From contig DJDA01000030.1 of the NCBI GenBank assembly GCA_002430835.1, positions 1-16,604 of the forward strand: a stretch of 16,604 bases of DNA. Direction: 5' to 3'. Position 1 is the stretch's first letter, and each line of letters starts with the position of its first letter. The DNA comes from Brevundimonas sp. UBA5936. GTDB lineage: Bacteria > Pseudomonadota > Alphaproteobacteria > Caulobacterales > Caulobacteraceae. The translations under genes and the position numbers were made by a program. The notes beneath the pieces are model-generated. The model did not search any database. It was given only the letters and a program-made list of their open reading frames with translations, and had not been told where the DNA came from. Below are positions 7,623-13,121 of the stretch, piece after piece.

Positions 7623-7699
7623 GGTTGGGTAGCTCAGATGGTTAGAGCGGTGGATTCATAACCCACAGGTCGGCGGTTCGATCCCGCCTCCAACCACCA
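7623..7699 (+). tRNA. tRNA-Met (CAT), elongator type
   Basis: The 77-base cloverleaf has CCA encoded. Acceptor GGTTGGG pairs with TCCAACC (last pair G-U), the D stem is GCTC/GAGC, the anticodon loop TTCATAA places CAT at 7657-7659, and the T arm is GGCGG-TTCGATC-CCGCC. The first pair is G1-C72, so it is not initiator tRNA, which has a mismatch there. The 9-base D loop (AGATGGTTA), G7 before TA, and lack of the C4-G69/C5-G68 pairs known for the E. coli lysidine tRNA favour elongator Met over Ile(CAT). The anticodon stem shows an A31-C39 mismatch. Confidence 0.96.
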
Positions 7700-7839
7700 C
7701 GGATCTCCTTGAAATCCGATGGGTGCGGCGTCGGGTCTGATGCGGTGATCGGACATGCTTGCGCTTAGCCAACGTCGCCTGTTCGCCTGAGCGGCAATCA
7801 CGGGTTAGCTGCGGCTGAGCGGGTCGCGCAGTGGCGCGA

Positions 7840-8079
7840 TCAGGCGATGGCTCGCGCAGTTCGAGGCGCGACGGCTGGTTCCAGCTGTATGTCGATGACG
7901 TCGCCGCTCGGGACGTATCCTTGCTCGCGTGCGAAGCGCATAGCGCTTTCGACGGTGGCCATCATGTGCGGCGACTGCCGCTCGATTTGATTGTTCACGA
8001 GCAGGGCGTATTCATACCAGACGTGAGGTTCGCCCATCGCCGCCGCGCGCGATATGCGAAGGATAACCGCCGTCTGCAT
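7840..8079 (-). CDS. Hypothetical protein, 79 residues
   Basis: I do not recognise this family. The frame starts at ATG 8079 with a purine-rich GAGGGGCGGA immediately upstream as a ribosome site. Composition looks like a genuine small soluble protein: a helix-prone N-terminal half (AVILRISRAAAMGEPHVWYE), a second helix (ATVESAMRFAREQGYV, 41-56), then VIDIQLEP (61-68) and an Ala/Arg-rich tail. There is no signal peptide, membrane helix or metal motif. Third-position GC is lower than in neighbouring genes, and the region sits just downstream of the tRNA, so recent acquisition is possible. The overlapping plus-strand frame (7831-8280) is Arg-rich and less protein-like. Confidence 0.5.
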   Translation of the reverse strand: MQTAVILRISRAAAMGEPHVWYEYALLVNNQIERQSPHMMATVESAMRFAREQGYVPSGDVIDIQLEPAVAPRTARAIA

Positions 8080-8282
8080 TTCCGCCCCTCGAACCTGCCC
8101 GTCGGCATCCCTTGCCTCGTGCTATGGCCCAGATCGTTGAACGCTGTCCAGCGAGAACTTGATGTGAGTTTCAAGTCCTTGGCGTTCGCCGAAGTGATGG
8201 GTCGTGCGGCGGCGGCAGGGGGACGACGAAACGTCGTTGATGTGCGTTTGAACCTCAGGCGGTTTGGCCCATTGTACTGAGC

Positions 8283-8435
8283 ATGCCTCTCGCTCTTTTC
8301 GCCTTTGGCGCCATCATTCTGGCCGTGGTTCTCACCGGGGTCGACCGCGCGGTCACCAGCGAACGGCGACGCCCGCCGGATCGTGATCAGGACGGGGAGC
8401 CGGACGAGCCTCATGGCCCGGCGCGAGGCTTGTAG
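8283..8435 (+). CDS. Small single-span membrane protein, 50 residues
   Basis: ATG at 8283 opens a 50-codon frame ending at TAG 8433-8435. Residues 2-20 (PLALFAFGAIILAVVLTGV) form one clear hydrophobic helix, followed by a charged cytosol-like tail rich in Arg, Asp, Glu and Pro (SERRRPPDRDQDGEPDEP). The abrupt switch from membrane helix to hydrophilic tail is typical of genuine small membrane proteins and unlikely by chance. The ribosome site is poor (CTGAGC directly before ATG), which lowers confidence. It converges on the lipoprotein gene at 8481. Role unknown. Confidence 0.4.
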   Translation: MPLALFAFGAIILAVVLTGVDRAVTSERRRPPDRDQDGEPDEPHGPARGL

Positions 8436-8480
8436 CTGCCGGGCCGGTCGCCCGAATTCAGCCGGAGCGGCGTGAAGTCG

Positions 8481-8708
8481 TCAGGTCTGCGGAATGCGCG
8501 AGGCGCCGCCGGTGATCTTGCAGACGTAGTCGGTCTGCGGGCGGCCGGTCTGACGGCCGGTAGGCGAGATAATGCCGCCGCGCTCGCGGCATTCCGCGTC
8601 CAGCTTGTCCATTTCCTGCTGATAGGTCGGCAAGGGGCGGCCTGAGGCGCAAGCGGCGAGCGCCAGCGGGGTGAGGATGGCGGCGGTGAGGAACAGGGTG
8701 GCGCGCAT
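8481..8708 (-). CDS. Small lipoprotein, 75 residues
   Basis: ATG at 8708 has a strong AAGGAG 5-6 bases upstream. The first 20 residues are a lipoprotein signal (MRATLFLTAAILTPLALAAC) with the lipidated Cys at 20. The mature 55 residues are hydrophilic and contain two further cysteines, C40 and C63 (DAECRERGG and DYVCKIT), which could form a periplasmic disulfide. I do not recognise a named family; it resembles short conserved Caulobacteraceae lipoproteins. It lies 74 bases downstream of mntP on the same strand, so read-through from mntP is possible, but its own ribosome site is strong. Confidence 0.8.
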   Translation of the reverse strand: MRATLFLTAAILTPLALAACASGRPLPTYQQEMDKLDAECRERGGIISPTGRQTGRPQTDYVCKITGGASRIPQT

Positions 8709-8782
8709 GACAATCTCCTTCGACAGGTGAAACGAGCGACGAGGCGCGATGATCTCTCCGAACGTTCCGCCGAGCAAGCGGT

Positions 8783-9373
8783 TCAGCCTGCCAGAACGCC
8801 CAGATGCTCCAGCAGGATCTTCAGGCCCAGCGCGATCAGGGCGACCCCGCCGACCAGCTCGACGATCTTGCCCAGCCGCGTGCCCGCCGCCTTGCCGACC
8901 AGCAGGCCCAGCGTCGCCAGGGCGAAGGTGGTGAAGCCGATGCAGGCTGCGATCAGCCAGATGTTGGCGTCCAGCAGGGCCAGGCCGACCCCCACCGCGC
9001 CGGCGTCGATCGAGGTGCCGACGGCGGTGGCGACCAGGGCCAGCAGGCCGCGCGACGCGGCCTTGCCGCTGGCGTTTTCCGCCTCGACGGCTTCTTCTTC
9101 GCGCTTCAGCGCCTCCCAGATCATCTTGGCCCCGACCGCGCCCAGCAGGCCGAAGGCGATCCAGTGGTCGATCGCCGCGACGAAGCCGGCGGCCGCCACG
9201 CCCAGGGCGAAGCCGATCAGGGGGGTGATGGCCTCGATCACGCCGAACACCAGGCCCGAGCGCAGGGCCTGGGACACCGTCGGCCGGTGCTGGGCGCCGC
9301 GCCCGATGGCGGCGGCGAAGGCGTCGGCGGACATGCTGACGGACAGGACGGCGATGGCGACGGGGGACATCAT
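8783..9373 (-). CDS. mntP: Manganese efflux pump MntP
   Basis: The 196-residue inner-membrane protein of the MntP (DUF204) family exports Mn2+. Six hydrophobic segments are visible in two similar halves. Each half carries the acidic signature, SMSADAFAAAIGRG with Asp17 and GTSIDAGAVGVGLAL with Asp123, plus a buried E47 in FGVIEAITPLIGF. A charged cytoplasmic loop (KREEEAVEAENASGK, 90-104) separates the halves. ATG at 9373 (or the adjacent ATG at 9370) fits the usual MSPVAIAVLSVSMSADAF start. No good ribosome site precedes it, which fits riboswitch control. A yybP-ykoY aptamer lies 70 bases upstream, which independently supports a manganese function. Confidence 0.95.
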   Translation of the reverse strand: MMSPVAIAVLSVSMSADAFAAAIGRGAQHRPTVSQALRSGLVFGVIEAITPLIGFALGVAAAGFVAAIDHWIAFGLLGAVGAKMIWEALKREEEAVEAENASGKAASRGLLALVATAVGTSIDAGAVGVGLALLDANIWLIAACIGFTTFALATLGLLVGKAAGTRLGKIVELVGGVALIALGLKILLEHLGVLAG

Positions 9374-9387
9374 GGGAAAACACACTC

Positions 9388-9427
9388 GGCCGGACGCATG
9401 ACAGCACGCTCCACGCGCGGGCCGGCC
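9388..9427 (-). promoter_or_regulatory. Candidate expression-platform hairpin of the mntP riboswitch
   Basis: On the minus strand GGCCGG (9422-9427) pairs with CCGGCC (9388-9393). An inner CGCGTG pairs with CATGCG (one G-U) around an 11-base loop. The stem is followed by GAGTGTGTTTT and then the mntP ATG. It could act as a weak intrinsic terminator or occlude the start region when manganese is low. The choice between the two is inference. Confidence 0.45.
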
Positions 9428-9442
9428 CCGCAGGTGCAGCAT

Positions 9443-9554
9443 GCTGGTCTCGCTAGGCGGAGGTGATCCGCTGATCGCGCCATGCCCCTGAATGACAGGA
9501 GGCAAGTGTGTTGACGCGACCCCGGCTGGGATATGCCGGAAGCTACTCCCCAAC
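9443..9554 (-). promoter_or_regulatory. yybP-ykoY manganese riboswitch aptamer
   Basis: The minus strand carries the three conserved blocks of this riboswitch class in the right order. GGGGAGTAGC (9542-9551) is the Mn-binding loop 1, CGTCAACACAC (9506-9516) matches the loop 3 consensus CGTCAACATAC, and GCGAGACC (9446-9453) is the closing junction. P1 forms between GTTGG (9550-9554) and CCAGC (9443-9447). Intervening hairpins CCGGC/GCCGG, CCTG/CAGG with TGCC/GGCA, and GCGGA/TCCGC fill the expected arms. It sits in the leader of mntP, the classic target, where Mn2+ binding raises expression. Confidence 0.93.
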
Positions 9555-9562
9555 GGTCGCCC

Positions 9563-9590
9563 CTCTAACGCCTCGTTCCGAGTCTATCAA
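9563..9590 (-). promoter_or_regulatory. Predicted promoter of the mntP riboswitch transcript
   Basis: On the minus strand TTGATA (9585-9590) and TTAGAG (9563-9568) are 16 bp apart. The expected start site, 6-9 bases past the -10, falls at about 9554-9557, exactly where the aptamer P1 stem begins. That coincidence supports the call although the -10 is imperfect. Confidence 0.5.
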
Positions 9591-9671
9591 CCCGCGCATG
9601 GCCAAAGGCGACAAGACGCCCCATCTGTGCTAGACGCCGCCGCTTCATTCTTCGCCGCAGGACATCCGACC

Positions 9672-10835
9672 TTGAGCATTTCGCTCGATCTCTCGCGCGC
9701 CAGCGCCCCGGTAAAGACGCCCGTCAACCTCAGCGGTCTGACGCGCGACGAACTGCGCCAGGCCCTGATCGACGCCGAAATCTGTCCGCCCGAAAAGGCC
9801 AAGATGCGCGCCTCCCAGGTTTGGCGCTGGATTCACCATTACGGCGTCACCGACTTCGACCTGATGAGCGACGTGGGCAAGGACACGCGCGCCAAGCTGG
9901 CCGAGGCCTTCACCCTGGCACGGCCCGAGATCGTCGAGCGTCAGGTGTCGAAGGACGGCACGCGCAAATGGCTGATCCGCACGGCGCCGGGCATTGAGAT
10001 CGAGACTGTCTACATCCCCGACGTGGGCCGGGCGGGCGCTCTGTGCGTCTCGTCCCAGGTCGGCTGCACCCTGAACTGCACCTTCTGCCACACCGGCACG
10101 CAGAAGCTGGTCCGCAATCTGACGACGGCCGAGATCGTGGCTCAGGTCCAGGTGGCCCGCGACGACCTGGACGAGTGGCCCTCGCCCAAGGAAGACCGCC
10201 GCCTGTCGAACATCGTCTTCATGGGCATGGGCGAGCCGCTCTACAATCTGGACCACGTCGCCAACGCCATCGACATCATCTCCGACAATGAGGGCATCGC
10301 CCTGTCGCGGCGCCGGATCACCGTGTCGACCTCGGGCGTGGTGCCGCAGTTGAACGCCCTGGGCGAGCGCACGGCGGCCATGCTGGCCATCAGCCTGCAC
10401 GCCACCAACGATCCCTTGCGCGACCAGTTGGTGCCGCTGAACAAGAAGTATCCGCTGGACCAGTTGATGGCCGCCATCCGCGCCTATCCCGGCCTGTCTA
10501 ACGCGCGCCGGGTGACGTTCGAATACGTCATGCTGAAGGGCGTCAACGACAGCCCGGCCGAGGCGCGCGCCTTGATCAAGCTGATCGAGGGCATTCCGTC
10601 CAAGGTGAACCTGATCCCGTTCAACCCCTGGCCCGGCACCGACTATCAGTGCTCGGACTGGAAGACGATCGAGACCTTCGCCGCCATCCTGAACAAGGCC
10701 GGCTACGCCTCGCCCATCCGCACCCCGCGCGGCCGCGACATCCTGGCCGCCTGCGGCCAGCTGAAGTCCGAGAGCGAGAAGCAGCGGGCCAGCGCGCGGA
10801 TCAAGGCTGAGCGCGAAGAGGCCGACGCGGCCTGA
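9672..10835 (+). CDS. rlmN: Dual-specificity 23S rRNA A2503 / tRNA A37 methyltransferase RlmN
   Basis: This radical-SAM enzyme makes 2-methyladenosine in 23S rRNA and some tRNAs. With the TTG start it has 387 residues, normal for the family. The cluster motif is C132-TLN-C136-TF-C139. The two mechanistic cysteines are C125 (ALCVSSQVGC) and C361 (AACGQL), and their spacing to the cluster matches E. coli C118/C355. FMGMGEPL (183-190) and SLHATNDPLRDQLVPLN (241-257) are also typical. TTG at 9672 is preferred because AGGA lies 9 bases upstream and the protein-like RlmN sequence (MSISLDLSRAS) begins there. The frame stays open back to ATG 9492, but that extension overlaps the opposite-strand mntP riboswitch and is low in protein character. 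A GTG at 9627 is a second alternative. Confidence 0.95.
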   Translation: MSISLDLSRASAPVKTPVNLSGLTRDELRQALIDAEICPPEKAKMRASQVWRWIHHYGVTDFDLMSDVGKDTRAKLAEAFTLARPEIVERQVSKDGTRKWLIRTAPGIEIETVYIPDVGRAGALCVSSQVGCTLNCTFCHTGTQKLVRNLTTAEIVAQVQVARDDLDEWPSPKEDRRLSNIVFMGMGEPLYNLDHVANAIDIISDNEGIALSRRRITVSTSGVVPQLNALGERTAAMLAISLHATNDPLRDQLVPLNKKYPLDQLMAAIRAYPGLSNARRVTFEYVMLKGVNDSPAEARALIKLIEGIPSKVNLIPFNPWPGTDYQCSDWKTIETFAAILNKAGYASPIRTPRGRDILAACGQLKSESEKQRASARIKAEREEADAA

Positions 10836-10966
10836 GACGCCGACCGTCCGTCTGGACGCTTTGTCCGCCGACTGTGGCGCGGGCGCCCTAGCGGAAGGGC
10901 CAAGCTTTCGGGCAAGGGTGTTTTGGTTTCGTTCCCCTTCAGGCTGGGAGGCTAGGGTTCGTCGTC

Positions 10967-11410
10967 ATGGAGACCTCGTCGTTGCCGGGCGTGCTGTCGA
11001 CGCCTGAACTCCAGGCGTTTGCGACGGGCTTTCCGATCCTGATGCTGCATCTGGCCGTGACCTTCGGCCTGCTGGCGGCGGGGGCGGCGGTCTATGCGCT
11101 GCTGACGCCGTGGCGCGAGATCGCCCTGATCCGCCAGGGCAATCCGGCCGCCGCCGTGGCCTTTTCCGGAGTGCTGGTCGGCCTGGCCATTCCGCTGGCG
11201 GTGTCCCTGTCGGTGTCGACCTCGATCCGCGACATCGCCATCTGGGGCGTGGCGACAGTGGTGCTGCAACTGCTGGCCTTCCGCGTCGTCGACTTCCTGC
11301 TGCACGGCCTGCCGCAACGGATAGAGAAGGGCGAGACCTCCGCCGCCGTGGTCCTGGCCGGGGCCAAGCTGTCGACCGCCTTGATCCTGGCGGCCGCCCT
11401 GACGGGTTGA
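10967..11410 (+). CDS. DUF350 family membrane protein
   Basis: The 147-residue inner-membrane protein has four predicted spans at about 23-46, 63-84, 90-113 and 126-145. The pattern WREIALIRQGNPAAAVAFSG (49-68), SVSTSIRDIAIWG (82-94) and the final AGAKLSTALILAA repeat is characteristic of DUF350 (YjfL-like) proteins, which have no established biochemical role. ATG at 10967 follows GGGAG and TAGGG segments. The 131-base gap after rlmN shows a short GC-rich hairpin (CGTCC-GTCT-GGACG) but no convincing terminator. The protease gene begins 10 bases after the stop, so the two are probably one transcript and translationally linked. Confidence 0.85.
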   Translation: METSSLPGVLSTPELQAFATGFPILMLHLAVTFGLLAAGAAVYALLTPWREIALIRQGNPAAAVAFSGVLVGLAIPLAVSLSVSTSIRDIAIWGVATVVLQLLAFRVVDFLLHGLPQRIEKGETSAAVVLAGAKLSTALILAAALTG

Positions 11411-11420
11411 GGGGGCGGCC

Positions 11421-12245
11421 TTGCGCTTTCCCCACCTTCCTGACTGGACCATCTACGCCGCCGTCATCGGCGTGATCCTGATTGCGTCCCTGAACCGGGG
11501 CGAGCGGGCTGATGCGCCGCACGACTTCCATGCCGAAGAACCGACAGGGCCGTTGCTGGGGCCGATCACCCCCTTTGATCCGTCCGTCACCGTCGACACC
11601 TCGGACGAGCATGAGCCGGTGTCGGGCACGGCCTTCTCCATCGCCGGGGACGGGCGCTGGATCACTGCGCGCCATGTGGTCGAGGGCTGCCGCAAGCCGG
11701 CCCTGGTGATCGACAAGACTCGCGCCCTGGCCGCCGACGTGCGCCTGGCCGCGCGGGCGGACGTGGCCCTGCTGCTGACCGACGGCGGACCGCCCGCCCT
11801 GCCGATCGCGCCCCAGGCGCCGCTCTACAAGGGCCAGCGCGCCTTCCACCCCGGCTTCCCTCAGGGGCGGCCGGGCGAGGTGGCCTCGCGCCTGATCGGC
11901 CGCGAGACGCTGAAGATACGCGGTCACCGCTCCTATGACGAGCCGGTGCTGGCCTGGGCCGAAGCCGGCCGTACGAGCGGGCTGAAGGGCACCTTGTCGG
12001 GTTTGTCGGGCGCGCCGGTGCTGGATCGTCGCGGGCGGGTGCTGGGCGTGACCATCGCCGAGTCGCCCCGGCGCGGCCGTATCTACACCACGGCGCCCGA
12101 CACCTTCGTCCCCACGGTCGGCGCCCAGCAGCGCGCCGACGAAGCCGCCCTCGGCCAGGCGGTGACGACCCAGAACTACGGCGCCGTCTCCGACCGCCTG
12201 CGTCAGGATCTGCGGGTCGCCCAGGTGGTCTGCCTGACGACGTGA
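11421..12245 (+). CDS. Membrane-anchored trypsin-like serine protease
   Basis: This 274-residue protein has an N-terminal anchor or uncleaved signal helix (WTIYAAVIGVILIASL, 9-24), a Pro/acidic linker (25-65) and a chymotrypsin-fold protease domain. The triad is visible: His85 in WITARHVVEGC, Asp114 in ARADVALLL, and Ser196 in SGLSGAPVLD, a variant of the usual GNSGGP. C90 and C271 could pair. There is no PDZ domain, unlike DegP/DegS. TTG at 11421 is chosen because GAGGGGG lies just upstream, starting within the end of the DUF350 gene, and no other start keeps the helix. It would act on the periplasmic face. The substrate is unknown; its tie to DUF350 suggests a joint envelope function. It ends 7 bases before the convergent Sel1 gene. 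Confidence 0.85.
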   Translation: MRFPHLPDWTIYAAVIGVILIASLNRGERADAPHDFHAEEPTGPLLGPITPFDPSVTVDTSDEHEPVSGTAFSIAGDGRWITARHVVEGCRKPALVIDKTRALAADVRLAARADVALLLTDGGPPALPIAPQAPLYKGQRAFHPGFPQGRPGEVASRLIGRETLKIRGHRSYDEPVLAWAEAGRTSGLKGTLSGLSGAPVLDRRGRVLGVTIAESPRRGRIYTTAPDTFVPTVGAQQRADEAALGQAVTTQNYGAVSDRLRQDLRVAQVVCLTT

Positions 12246-12252
12246 ATGGAGC

Positions 12253-13065
12253 CTAGCGCGGCGCGCCGTGATCCTTGACCCATTTCGCCTTGGCGGCGTC
12301 GATGTCAGTGCGGGGAAGCTGAGACAGGGGCTCGGCGAACTGCCTCAGCAGGGTGGCGGCGTTGGCGTCGCCGCCTTCTGCGGCCAACTCGACATAGGCC
12401 GCGCCCTTGACCGGGTCGCTGGCGCCGCCCTCGCCGACCAGTATCATCATGCCCAGAGCGCGCAGGGCGTGGGCCGAGCCGCTCTCGGCAGTCCGGGCAT
12501 ACAAGAGGCGGGCCTCGGCGGGATCGGGCGTTACGCCTTGGCCCATGGCCAGCATGACCGCCAATGAGATCATGCCGCTTTCGAAGTTCTGTTCCGCGGA
12601 CTGGCGGACGTAGCGGTACGCCGTTGCGAGGTCGGTAGGCGCTCGGCCGTCTATCAGAAGCATGCCGAGGCTCCATTGGGCGCGCGGGTCTCCGCTGTCC
12701 GCCGCAAGGGTCAGGTGGGTGCGAGCGGCGTCGAGGTCGACCGGCACGCCCCAGCCGTACTGGTAGGCGCGACCCAGCAGGAATTGGGCGTCGATATTGC
12801 CGGGGTCAGCTCTGACGGCCGTCTGCATCAGCCGAGTCCCTTTTTCGGGATCCTGCTGCACGCCTGTGCCCAAGAGATAGGCCCGGCCCAGAGGATAGGC
12901 GGCGACCAGAAGCTCCAGTGCGGCGACGGCTGCAGAGGGATCAGTTTGAAGCAACGCCAAGGCGTCGCCCAGCGGATCTGGCGCGGACGAGAGCGCCTGT
13001 CCGGGCGACCCGGCTAACCAGACTGTTCCGGCCGCCAGCAGGGCGATACGTCCTGTTTTCAGCAT
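12253..13065 (-). CDS. Secreted Sel1-repeat protein
   Basis: The 270-residue protein has a Sec signal (basic MLKTGR, hydrophobic IALLAAGTVWLAG, then SPGQALSSA with likely cleavage after about residue 24 or 28). It carries five consecutive Sel1/TPR-like repeats at about 57-90, 91-126, 127-162, 163-198 and 199-234, each with the L-G-x-x-x-x-x-G-x-G-V pattern and an A-A-x-x-G-D end. The tail (235-270) is charged. Such repeats are periplasmic or envelope scaffolds; no catalytic residues are present. ATG at 13065 has CGGAG about 9 bases upstream, inside the 3' arm of a perfect hairpin. It lies 56 bases downstream of the M16 protease gene on the same strand, so co-transcription is likely. The ligand is unknown. 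Confidence 0.88.
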   Translation of the reverse strand: MLKTGRIALLAAGTVWLAGSPGQALSSAPDPLGDALALLQTDPSAAVAALELLVAAYPLGRAYLLGTGVQQDPEKGTRLMQTAVRADPGNIDAQFLLGRAYQYGWGVPVDLDAARTHLTLAADSGDPRAQWSLGMLLIDGRAPTDLATAYRYVRQSAEQNFESGMISLAVMLAMGQGVTPDPAEARLLYARTAESGSAHALRALGMMILVGEGGASDPVKGAAYVELAAEGGDANAATLLRQFAEPLSQLPRTDIDAAKAKWVKDHGAPR

Positions 13066-13074
13066 AGTGCGGTT

Positions 13075-13105
13075 CTCCGATTTCCAGCTTGGCCGGAAAT
13101 CGGAG
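13075..13105 (-). promoter_or_regulatory. Hairpin enclosing the ribosome binding site of the Sel1 gene
   Basis: A perfect 11-bp inverted repeat (13075-13085 with 13095-13105) has a 9-base loop. On the minus strand the downstream arm ends in CGGAG, the only good ribosome site for the gene starting at 13065, and no T-run follows the stem. It therefore looks like a translational gate or mRNA-processing element more than an intrinsic terminator of the M16 gene. Confidence 0.6.
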
Positions 13106-13121
13106 CCGGTGGCAAGCCGCC

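Noticed and set aside
7831..8280. 149-residue plus-strand open frame
   Set aside because: It overlaps the more protein-like 79-residue minus-strand gene, has no ribosome site, and its sequence is irregular and Arg-rich.
7623..8282. Integrated genomic island at the tRNA
   Set aside because: No integrase and no second copy of the tRNA 3' end is visible; only the small atypical pocket remains as a finding.
9511..9537. TTGACG ... TATGCC as a rlmN promoter
   Set aside because: The TTGACG is part of the complement of the riboswitch loop 3 consensus, and the -10 match and spacing are poor.
10951..10960. GCTAGGGTTC as a Caulobacter-type -10 for the DUF350 gene
   Set aside because: It is too close to the ATG at 10967 and no -35 lies at the right distance.
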